Of a stretch of 64,000 nt of DNA, positions 45,677 to 56,722 are shown one piece after another. Under the pieces are notes generated by a model. That model was not told the DNA's origin. It made no database searches and saw only the letters and a list, made by a program, of their open reading frames with translations. The number at the start of each line of letters is the position of its first letter. Position 1 is the stretch's first letter. Source of the stretch: Cardiocondyla obscurior (lineage: Eukaryota > Arthropoda > Insecta > Hymenoptera > Formicidae). A program made the translations under genes and the position numbers. The stretch is taken from assembly GCF_019399895.1 (NCBI RefSeq), contig NC_091871.1, positions 6,167,001 through 6,231,000 of the forward strand, read 5' to 3'.

Positions 45677-46824
45677 AACGGAAGAGCCGGCATCTCGTTT
45701 GGAAGCCGCGGAATTATTTTCTTAGCGTTTATTCCGGCGCGAGGACTGGGTCGTCCGCGTCTTTATCTCCTCGTTTCCACGAGAGTGGGTCAAACTTGAG
45801 ACATCTCTCTTGATTTTCTTTCCGCTGGCTTCTTCGGGGAACCAACCCCGCCGGAAGAAGCGTCGTCTTTGCATACGACGCGTAGATTCGCGTCTTTCGG
45901 AGAGCCCCGATGGCTTAGACGATTCGAGACGAGCCTCGCCTCGCCAAACGCTTTTAATTATCGCGGTATTTTAATGCCGCTGCTCGCGAGATTAACTGTG
46001 GCCCGATCTCGGCTTTACTCTGACAATTCAGCGACGCCGGGAGAGCTTGATTTATTTTAATATTATACTTATTAAAAATAATTACGTGTTTTTATATTTT
46101 TACACGTGCATATTATTTATTTTATAGTTTTTCTTTTTTTTCTTTTTTTAAGTAAAAAAAAAACCGGTGCAAACGATATCAATTTAATTTTGCAAACAAT
46201 TTCAAAATTTACTAAGCAATATATTATAGTTAGTTTTGTTATTACTATTTTATTCTCGTGATCCAATTTATTGTCTACGTCAAATGTAACGTGTCGCGTA
46301 GATAAAAGTGAGATTATCGTGTTATATGGCTCCTCCGTATTTTGAGTATACAATAGAAATCTGTACAAACATATCGTGATTGGCTTGACAAAAATGTATA
46401 TCAATGTTGCGCAACGGAGTGACCGATTTAACATCAATGAATTAGATTTTAATCGACGAGTTAAGCCGATTAAACACATCTCTTTTCTTTAATCCATGAA
46501 AAAAATTCAGAAACTTGTTATCGCGAAGAAGTGTTTAAAAAGCGTGCCGTAAACTATATTAAAACGGTGTTTTTTTATATTTTTTTTCCACGATTTGAGT
46601 TTTATATCAGAGTAATATTTATTTAATGCAACATAGCACGCGCAAGCGGCTATTTCCGCGTCGTTAAACGCACACGAATCGCGCTAACTTTAACATAGGT
46701 TGATTTATGTCCGCGGAAATCTTGCCCAGCGTGCGTCATCGTGGGGATGATTTCTTCCCCCCTTTTTTTTTCTCTCTTTTTTTTTTTTTTTTGCTCATAC
46801 ATGGCCCGAGCTCATCTGTCACAG

Positions 46825-46898
46825 CCAGCATGAGGCGCGCGTCGTTCTTCTCGCTTTCGCGAGTAGAACAAATTGTACCTGACAGCAGGACACGGTCG
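46825..46898 (+). CDS. Candidate translation-start exon of the downstream gene
   Basis: The acceptor is catctgtcacag, with a long T/C tract 30-70 bases upstream, and the donor is TCG|gtgagt (46899). ATG at 46830 opens 23 codons (starting MRRASFFSLSRVEQIV) ending in phase 0 at the donor. Placed after the untranslated exon at 37510-37605, all of whose frames are closed, this would be the first coding exon. The evidence is only splice-site quality and one open frame, so the chance of error is considerable. The peptide is not recognised. Confidence 0.25.
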
Positions 46899-47399
46899 GT
46901 GAGTAATGGCTTTTTCGAGGGGTGGTTAGCCCTGTTTGTACGTTGAGAGTCACCGCCGGATCACTCTTCTGTTTTCGCCGCCGACACGCCCCTTGAATAC
47001 GCACCTCCGCGTCTCCGCTCATTACGATCGGCATTGTGCACGCGAGCTCGAAATAAAACCGTCGGAAGGTGTAGGAGGGAACGGTTTCTCGTTTCCGAGG
47101 AATATACGATCGATTTGACGTGACACATTGAAATTAGTTTTTTTCAAAAATCACCGGAAAAATTTATCCGTCTATTATAGAAATTAATCTCTTCTTAATT
47201 AGATATCGAACTTCTTTCCTCGACTTTTCTTTTCAACTTGGTGGTTATAATTTATTTTTCTTGAAAAGAAAATACAACGCACCCGCAGAAATGCGTAAGT
47301 AATTAATTAAGATTAACGAAGAAAAATAAAGGTTAATGAGTTTTAAGAGAAGTAAATAGGACAAAGTTGAAGTACATCTGGATCGTTATGAAATTGTGC

Positions 47400-47424
47400 T
47401 CGCGCGGCCGCTCCGGCCGCGCGA
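47400..47424. repeat. GC palindrome, 11-bp arms
   Basis: TCGCGCGGCCG, spacer CTC, CGGCCGCGCGA. Perfect arms and all-G/C core in AT-rich surroundings. Confidence 0.95.
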
Positions 47425-50400
47425 TTAGAGAAGAGGCGCTAAAAAGTTCCTTTCAGGGAGCTGCACAGGATGGACAGAGTGGTAGAAATTCTTTTCACTC
47501 GGTGTGATGTCTTTCTATCCTCGCGATTTTTGTAGCGTTTTAAAGGCTTCTTTGCAGAAGCGTGGACGGAGATTGATGGAAAGGTACACTCTCGAGTTTG
47601 CTGGCTGACGGATTTCCTAGGCTTTTGTGTACGGGCAACTCCATCTCTCCTTCTTTCTTATCTTTTTTTTTCTTTTTTTCTTTCTTTTTTTTTCTCGCTC
47701 TCAAGTCGAAACGCGCTCGTGGACCGTCAGGATGTCCAAACATGTGTACAATTAGCATTTCAAAGCCAGACAAGTAGTTAATACTATAGAAAGTGCAATT
47801 ATTTTTTTGTGTCGCTGCTTGCGACTTTTAACATTGCTGTAATAAATTTTTGTTTAAATCGAATAAGTTCCGCTGTCTGAAGACAAACAGTTTTCATACT
47901 TAAAAAGTTTTACATCGACAGGATTAAGAAGAGATAAGCAGATCGCGCGAATAAGAAAAAAAAAAGAAAAATAAAAAAGAAAGAAAAAAAAAAAAAAGAA
48001 AGAAAAAAGGGAAATAGTCGCGATAAAGTTCTCGCTAGCTTCGCACCGATCCTTTCCTCATCCCGCCGGGACGCTCGTTGTACCGGAAGCGGAAGCTTTT
48101 GTCAGAAAATTCAATAAGGAGTTTCAGGCCCTTAGGGTTCCTAATTATCTGGGCATTAATACGCAATTGAAGTTCTCTTCGTTAAATTTGTCCTTGTTTT
48201 CGCTTAACTTCGGCACTCAAAGGGAATATATTTCCCCGCTAAATAAGAGAACGGCGAGAGATGGAGCGGAGACGACGGGGCGGGAAGCTGGCCGGAAATG
48301 GTCGGCGCCCGGTTCTCTCCGCCTCTCGTCTTCCGCCTTTAGAGAGACATTATTATTATCCGATACCGTAGGAACGCCACCAAGGTTTCTCTTCGTCTAA
48401 TGGTGGCTTTCACGCTCTTATAATCCGCCAAGTTTCGTGATAATTCATTCGATCCAGTTTCCGTCTCTGCTCCGACACAAAGGCCGCGGGATTGAACTGA
48501 CGGCGGCACGGAAATTCATGTTCAAAGAAGACGATACACAAGCCTGCTGGCTCCCGTCTAGCCCGTCACTAAAAGGGATACACCTTCGTGGAGAAAATTG
48601 ACTTTTAAAGCGCGTGTTGATACTGCCGTTTTACTTCCTTTGCGCGGGATATTGCGGAATTCAGCTCGGCAGCTCGTAGTATTTTTCCACGGTTTAACAT
48701 TCAACATTCACGAGCTCGGAGAGGCCCAGGTGACTTCTGAGACACGTCGTACATCATATTCGAGCATAACGCGCTACGGGGAAACTCGTAATTAATTGCA
48801 ATCATTTTCGTGACCGTAGGGGCGCGCAGTAGGAAGCTCGGGCGATAAATTCCAGCCGTTTCCGACGTCTGGAATCTGCGATGCGATAATCGTTCCGAGG
48901 GCTAAATGTCGTGTATCGATCGCGAAACGAGATGCACTCGCTCTCCGTCAGCATAAACCGACGAATAATATCTACGGCTTCGCGGTATTACACAGTTTAC
49001 TGCGGGGATCTCGAATATCCATTGTCCGAATACCTGCATTTCGGTCTATTTTTCCACCTCGAGTGGTCGACAATATTCCGCCGGGATTTAATAACGCTCA
49101 TTCATTTCAACGGACAATTTATCATGGAAATCTTCGCGATCCATCACATCGATCGGGATATTCAATTAATACCTGGGCCGATTCGTTCGATTTCTGCGCG
49201 TGAGATTAATAACACTCGGACAAAATTTAATAACGTACATTCAATTCGCGACGTGTAACTTATTACAAAGATCCTCGTGATCTATCTGTCATGTTCTCTA
49301 GGTCGAATATTCAGTTAACGTCTAACCCTCACGGTCCGCCCTATTTTCCGGACGAGATCCATAATATCCCGACGAAATTTCCATTTCCGAGAGGAACCAC
49401 ACGCTGGCAGTGATGAAATGAGCTCGCTCACCGCCAGCGATTCTCCTCAAGGAGAAGAGAGAGTGAGAGAGAGAGAGAGGGAGAAAAGGTGAGAGACGCA
49501 AAAAGAAAAAAAAAAAAAAAGAAAAAAAGAAGCAAGTAAAAAAACCGCGTTAACCACCCTTCTCCACCCTTTCTCGCGTCAAGGACCGAGGTAAAAAACG
49601 GTCTTCCAGGGAAAGCCATGAGATTTCACACCACGTTCCGCGGACCGAGGACCTCGTTTTAGTCAGATTGGATGGTTTCTGCTCGCGCACTTCGCTATCG
49701 CGCTACCCTCGGCTTCGACTCCTTACTTCGCTTACTCCCTTCTTCCCATTTTCAATCCTTCTCCCGCAGGAGAACGATAGAAACGCGTGCTCGGAATTCG
49801 GCGGCGATGAGAAGAACGCGATCGCGCCATGATCGGATGAGATTTTCCGGTGGATGGTCGACATTGTTTGTGATTCTCCGAGGGCGGGATGAAGGGTGTC
49901 CCACGGGGAGTGTCGAAATCACTGGGATTGTTTTGTCTTGGACGATCCGTAGAATGCGGTAACCTTTTCTCACGTCGAATTTTGTGTAAATCTGATAAAA
50001 ATAATAATTCAATAACTATCCAGTAATAAAAATTTCGCGTGATTTTTGTATTATTTCGAGCAATGGGTTGGAAATATTGCAGCTTGAAAAGCGGGTCCTT
50101 TTTTGTTTTTATACGCGATAATCTGGCAACCTCTTTTCGCTCTTTTTTTTTTTTTTTTCTATGGAGTTTTCATCTATTCCACGCTCATCAAGCTTCCCTT
50201 CGGTCGGCCGCGTCAAACGAAAAGCTCCGTTCGCTTTATCGATGAACGCAAACGAAACTCCGTTAACGGCAGCTTTAATCGAGCGCCGATTTACGTTTTG
50301 GTCGATATTTTATTAATCCCAAACGTCTGGTGGCACGCAAGAATCTTGCTTTACCCCGTGACCCGAAAGCCGTGCCTTCAACAACGTACTGTTCTCAGCC

Positions 50401-52170
50401 ACATCGCGTGCAACGAAATCAGAGTGTTGTTATCGGAGCCTCGCTGTTACCCTGCCGCTCGCGCACATTTCTTACGCTGTAATTTTCCAATTTTTACGCG
50501 GGTTAATACGTCGGCTGATTGCCATCGGTGAAACGCTTACATAATTTTTTTTAAAAGTATTCCAACCTTTTTCCGACTAAGAGAAAATTGAAAATAATTT
50601 TACTTAAAATTTATAATTAAACAAAGAAAACTTTTTTTGCCAAATTAAAATCTTACGATGTCATAATTAAAACTTTAATATGACGTCTTTAATAACTTTA
50701 ATAATTTTTGCGTTTTTATTTAAGTTTATAAACAAAAAATGCGCGCGTGCGAAAGGCGACGCGGTTTTCAGGAATGCAAACGCGGAGAGATCGCCTTTCT
50801 TCTTTTTTTATTTTTTTATTTGTATTCTCAGCCAAGTGCAACACAGAGTTTCTTCCCGATTACCAAAATTATTTCAGCCGTATGTACTACGTCGGGCCAA
50901 TAGGCGAGTGAATGTGTTAAATAGCGTGGATCGCATCGACGCGTTTAATTCCAGTTTCCCCGACGCGTCTACTTCTCCGCTCGTAACGCCGAACCAATCC
51001 AACTTTGGTGTTCAGGGTATTCAAGGCAGAAACTAAATGGATTCGCTGAACTCCGCAGAAGCTGTCTTAGACAAACCCTTCTATCTGCGATATCGGTACC
51101 CCGGGCCGCGTTCTCTTTTATTCAACACGGGCAGGATTATAAGAGGCTAAACGTGTCTCGTTACGTTCGTGGAAACAACCTCGGCGGGTGGGCATGAATT
51201 TTTCAATCTCAACGCCTATTTCTACTTTTGAGATAAAATCTCTGTGCCACGCTCGCCCGATAATTCGGGCGGCGGTGAAATATCCTCGTCACTTGAGTTA
51301 CGCGAACGTCACGTGTCGTCATTATTTCGAAAATGTCTGAGCGCCACAACGAGATATTGTTTCAACCCTGCCGTTATTTCACGGTGAAACATTGTTAAAT
51401 ATATTTTTACGGTTTTCCCACAGGGATCTCTTTCTTTCTCTCTCTCTCTCTCTCTCTTAACCGTAGCTCGGGCGGTGTATGCTTATCAAGTTATCATCTT
51501 ACGCGTGTGCCAAGCCACGTCGGCTGTAATATCGCGACGCAGAATTCCAAGAAGCCAGATGACGACGAAATTATGTAAACGATACGGTGTAGATAACACT
51601 TGAAGGTGCGCTCAGGCAGCTTAACTGTATATAACGTTGAGAGCGACTTCATGACGATTTAAAACGTTTTAGAACTTTCCGCCGTGAGTTTTATGAAACC
51701 GCGCGAGTAAGCTTTGTCTCTGGCGCTTGGACATTCCGTTCCGGAAATCTAAAATTCTATTTTCGCGAGGAAACCGCGACGAGAGCGCGCATTGCAGCGA
51801 AGTGATTAGCAGTTATAACATTATGCAGCTTCGCGGTGTAAATAGCGAGCTGAGCTGCCGCGAAATATTTATATTTAGAACACCGAATTATTTTCATTTA
51901 TTTATGTTGCGCGGCAATGTTTTTAAAAAGTCGGGAAATTACACAGGAAAATTAATATCACGGTTTATAAAAATTGAGATGTATATATATATATTTTTTT
52001 TTTTTAACTGATACAACGGACGAGAAATTTGATAAAAATTTTAATTTCGAGTTTTGTGGAGATCGTACGGTATTTGAAAGGTCAAAATATTTTACGATCG
52101 CTCAATCATGCGAGTCTTTTCGCGCCGCAAAATTCAGCGAATATTAATCTGCATAGTATTTACATTTGAG

Positions 52171-52284
52171 TCGCAGTGTCGTCGATGAGGTACAGAGATC
52201 AGTATGGATATTCCATCGGCAAGATATATTCGTTGGTTTGCCTTAATATTTGAGCAACGTGTCCGTTGCCTACTGACACTGCGA
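52171..52284. repeat. Inverted repeat able to form a 114-nt hairpin
   Basis: TCGCAGTGTC at 52171-52180 and its exact complement GACACTGCGA at 52275-52284 bracket a region with two smaller stems: GGCAA..TTGCC and GCAACG-TGTC-CGTTGC. The interior is only partly paired. Confidence 0.6.
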
Positions 52285-55004
52285 TACCGTCGAATTTCAC
52301 GTACTTATTTTTTTTTAAAGCTAATATATCGTTATCTTTAACTTCGATGGAAGCATATTTTTATAATTCATAGAATTATTCAGCTATTAGTACGTTCGCT
52401 AAAGTAGCACATTCTTTCTTAGCTTTACATTAAAATTAATTTGTTGTAACAATTATATTAAATTGTTAATCAGATTCGCAAATTTCTCCCATGCAATTTT
52501 CTTCGCACCGATACAATTCGTCGGTCAATGATAAATTAATCATCGCGAACTTACGAGCGGCTTTGTGCGGCGCGCGGCATCGATCTCGATGCAAATTTCT
52601 AGCAACGAAACGCTTCTAGGGTCGATTCAAAGATCATGTACCGGTTAAGAATGTCTAGACGCCTGGAGGTCGCCGTTCACACCGACCTCGGGACATCTCA
52701 GATTTCCGACAATCGCGCACGTGGACGGTGGAAGATTATTCGACGACGTACTAGTGTGCAGATCGCTTTAACGGGCGATGCTCCTTCGCCATAATCGGTC
52801 TCTTCAACATCCGCCGCTTTAACTTCCCTCACGGGTGCGACGTCACGAGTGTCTCCATCCTGAAGTTGATTGTCGTCCAGAGATCGCTCTCGTTGTATCG
52901 CGGTATCATGCCGGCGATCACTCGGTCGACGACCCCAGACGGCGTGTCCGCTAAAGAAATCGCCGTTTGTCTGCGGCAAATGACTCCCGTGAGTGTTAGC
53001 ACCTCGAAAGTTTGAACCGTCTCGAGGCCCCACAATTTATTTCAATCCGAATATTTTAAATTTTACGTTCGCGCGCGCTAGAGGATTTGTCAAATAAAAA
53101 GAAGTCGCTGCGTCGTTTAGGCGGCGCGCAAAATTTTTCTAATCGCATTTTCCGACTGTCTCGCCTCGTAACATTTTACGCGGTTTCTCAGCGACGGTTC
53201 GCGTGATGGCGGCGGCGAGCAACGATAAAAAGAGAAGCGAAGGGGGGCAGGAGGGAGAAAAAAAGTGATTTCGGCCGTACGCGTACGATCCGCGCACTGA
53301 TTGCGTAGGGAAAAAATTCGCGCACCAGCTGTTTCGTCGACGGGGGTGTTAACGTCCGCCAATTTATCGCCCCTGCGTGGTGCGGGCCCGCACGCGTTAA
53401 ATTTACGGCCGTCCCGGACTCGAAAATGTATTAACTCGTCGTGAAACTGTCCGCGCGAGGTGAGGACGACGAAATAGCGAGTAATCGTCGACAATTCGTC
53501 GTTCTCTTATTTTTTTTTTTTTTTCCTCTCCTTTCCCGTTTTTCGAACTGACAGCAACATCGATGCGACGCGGTTGGTTAATTTTCCAACGCTCCGAGAC
53601 GTTCCCGACAAAACAGGGTTTGATCAAACTGCGTTGTTCGTCCGCTTTTCTCCCGACACGCGGGTTATCGTCCAACTTTTTTACAATTCGAACAGACGCA
53701 TATTTGCGACAAAGTTTTAATGATAACGTTTACCTTTCTTTTTTTATTTTTTTTCATTTTTTAGACGTAAAAAATAATCAAAATGTGTTATATATTTATT
53801 TAATTTTGCAACGATAAAGAATTATTTTCTAATTACGTACACATGCATATAAAATATACATTAATAATTTTTCTTTTAAAAATAATTATCCGCTGCGAAA
53901 TATTCGATAAAAAAAAAGAAAAAGATTCTTTAACTTTTCTTCGAAACGCTAGGAGTAATTTTTCAAATTAACTTTTTCAATTTTTTTCTACTTTCTACAA
54001 TGGCGACAATACTTTCTATATTTTACGTTATTTTTCATTATGATTCTTTATGTTGCCGTCGTGAATAATAGTGCAGTCTTTACGAGCAATAAAAGCGACA
54101 GTGCAAGCACGGCGCTGAAACGGCGCTCTCGCATTGTAACCGCAGTCGCAATACGGTTACACGCCGCCCATATACACATTTTTTTTTTTCTTTTGTAACG
54201 CGATGTCAAAGCGATCGGCCGAGCGCGAGGAGTTTGCTTGCAGCTTTAGAAACGGCCAGGGAATTCGGGTCGCTTAATTAAAAGGACGGCGGAAAAATTG
54301 GGACTGGCACGTTCGCTGCGGTTTCCGCGTGCGATAAATCGGATATTTTCCCCGAGAGAAGCAGACTCGAGGTCCACTAGATTCGACGGCGAGTAAAAGC
54401 ACGTCGCGGTATCGGCTGCTAACACCCGGGCGGGAGTGGCCCTCTTGGCTCTCATTTCACCTCGGCCTCATTAATCTTTTCTCGCCGCGCGCGACGCCCG
54501 TAATTACGCGCACCGTAATTCAGGGAAACAAGGCGAAATGTTCTTTATTTGCGTACGACTTTCTTCGCGACGACGACGACAATGGCGTTACACTTTTCTC
54601 GAGTGTCCCGACCCATATCGCGGGACGTTAGAGCGGATCGCTCGACGGAGAGGGCATTAACAGGGCCGCGAGAATCGCGGAATTTTTACGACCTTTATCA
54701 AAATTTTTTTAATTCCCCGAAAAAAATTAAATACCTGCGCAAAGCTCTTGATACGGAAATTGCAACGCGTCGGCTGTATGAATACCGCTATCGTATTTAA
54801 CAGAGAACATCGACTTCGCAAGGACAGTAGAAAAAAAAGAAAAAAAAAACGCACACGCGGCAAAAAGTATTCTTGATTAATAGTTATTGATTAATTAGAA
54901 TTTCATACCTCGAGCCAAATGCGGAATGAGGACACGCCGTTGCGCGAATGCATTTTTTAAACTACACTCATTTATACATTTTTTTGAAAATGAAACATAT
55001 ATAC

Positions 55005-55027
55005 TATATACATGTACAATGTATATA
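55005..55027. repeat. Small AT hairpin
   Basis: TATATACAT, loop GTACA, ATGTATATA. Nine-base perfect arms. Confidence 0.9.
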
Positions 55028-56579
55028 AAATACATTGCAAACGCGAATTTGCGGCCACGCCGTACATACCGCTTTACGGTCATTAAAGCAGAAAAATTGT
55101 AATTCTAAATGGAAAATATTGTTTCAACTACGGCCAGTTGCATTTTTCACGAGCTCCGCGAGGGAGAACTTTCCCCATTAATTTTCACCTCACACGACTT
55201 ATGAAAAAACATCGTTAACAGCTTGATTAATTAAGACGTAGATTGCACTACGTGGCAATTAAAGCGGCCTGCGTCTGCTCTCGATTATTTTAAAATAGAC
55301 AGATAATCGGTGCGATCTTTCGGTTGTCAGCGTCCGCCGTTAAATACCGCCGCCGTGTTTTGCCATTTGCGGAATTAATCAGGCCGGTAATTATGCGAGC
55401 AAACAGCGAGTCTCGCAGGCGTACACGGTCCACGGGTCTCGGTGCGGCTTGTTCCGGTATAGGCCCCGCTTGTTTGTGCCATGTGGCGGAATTTTTATCG
55501 CGGGCAACAACCACGGAGCGACCCCGGACTGGAAAGACGGCGTAAAGACGCGCGGCCCTTTACGATCGCATAAGCGCGCCCGCATTATTTCCGTATCGTG
55601 AACGACATTCGATGTGATAAACCGATAAATAACGGTCCGTAACTCGCTTAGATACGGCGGATGCTGCCACGCTTTGCATCCCGGCGGGTTTTCGTGCACT
55701 CTTCATTACCTTCATATCGCCCGCTTAATTCGCCACGGTGGCGTTCGCCTGGTCGCGTAAAATCGCCGTGACGTGGGACGAACAACGCTCTCTTTTCAAC
55801 GGTATTTCTTTTGACGAGACGACGTAAAAAAAAGAAAAAAATAAAGAAAAATAATAATAAAAGAAAAACGAAAAATACCGAGGGCACTGGCCGGCTCGAA
55901 ATTTCGTCGGCGCTCATTCGATACGGTTAACAGGGATCATTGTTCATGAAAATTCCACCCGCTTCATTTCTCAACCACCGTTAATCGCGCGATAAAAGCC
56001 GAGAATTTCGGGAATGTTCAGCATCTCGCTCGTTACCGGCTCGTTATAGCGCCCGAAAACGAAGCGTGGCGGCCCGTCGTTTTCGACAGCAAGGCGGCCG
56101 GAAAAATTTACAAAATCCGTGCGTGCCACCCCGAGAAAAAAAAAATTAAAAAAAGCCCGCAGCGCGCAACGTCCCCGGCACTGACGACCGATTATATCCG
56201 CGCCGGCCGCGGTATCAACTAATTTTCCGCGATGCAATCCCGGACTGCACGCGCACCGAGCGGACGGCGTAGGCGTTCGTTCTCTCGCTGCACTTCTGCA
56301 TGTCCAAGGCTGTGCAGCTGCTGGCGCAACACAACGCTCGCCGATGCCAATCTGTAGATACCCAAGCCGCTATTACACCGTCAATGAGCCCGGCGAGCCA
56401 CGATGATGACTTCCGATTACCATCGTCGCTATAAGGGAGAAGGCTGTGCATTTTCAGGCTCGGGGACACGTTGATTTTAATACCTTTGTCTAATTGGCGC
56501 GATATAAATCAAGGAATTCTAGTAGCCGACGAAAAATTCCCTCCATCGACGTAGCGACGGTTTTGTCAGTCTTTTTCAG

Positions 56580-56722
56580 GTAAAAGGTCTCTCTCGCGTT
56601 TTGTATTATTTATCGTTCGAGCTGATATCGCTGTCATCGATATCCGTGTCATTAATCGCAGCGACGGCAAAGGGGGACTTTTTAAATCCCCGACTATCCT
56701 CTGAATAATAAATTATACGGAG
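56580..56722 (+). other. Candidate exon of the downstream gene
   Basis: The acceptor tcagtctttttcag and donor GGAG|gtaagt (56723) are both close to consensus and bound 143 bases. One frame is open for 42 codons (starting VKGLSRVLYYLSF) and then stops at TAA near the 3' edge. In phase 0 it could follow the candidate exon ending at 46898, giving a short closed frame, or it may be untranslated. No homology is recognised. Confidence 0.28.

Larger units (their letters stand above)
37606..46824 (+). other. Intron of the downstream gene, part 3
   Basis: AT-rich intron with GC-rich islands (38.2-38.6, 39.2-39.7, 40.8-41.2, 42.1-42.6, 43.0-43.5 kb) whose open frames are Arg/Ser/Pro-rich on both strands and look like composition effects. 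It holds an (AAAAAT)n array at 41989-42030, an (AAGG)n run at 43314-43332, inverted repeats at 43596-43698 and a G-rich tract at 45640-45676. No supported exon. Confidence 0.5.
46899..56579 (+). other. Intron of the downstream gene, part 4
   Basis: Includes a GC palindrome at 47400-47424, a purine-rich run at 47956-48010, a degenerate repeated block at about 49005-49390, CT arrays at 51430-51458, a hairpin at 52171-52284 and a GC-rich island at 52.6-53.0 kb with overlapping open frames on both strands. No exon is supported beyond those listed. Confidence 0.5.

Noticed and set aside
46819..46829. TCACAGCCAGC, the seed-side match to the miR-2/13 family
   Set aside because: Only 11 bases match, the rest diverges, and flanking sequence gives no precursor hairpin. 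It overlaps a candidate splice acceptor instead.
47563..47572. TGGACGGAGA, similar to the start of miR-184
   Set aside because: The match stops after 10 bases and no opposing arm is present.
56215..56469. Minus-strand frame and an overlapping coiled-coil-like frame (RQQLHSLGHAEVQRENERLR)
   Set aside because: Open for only about 50 codons between stops; a possible acceptor exists but no donor follows, and there is no other support.
56566..56577. TCAGTCTTTTTC, identical to the start of miR-14
   Set aside because: The following bases differ and no hairpin forms; it is better explained as a pyrimidine tract before an acceptor.
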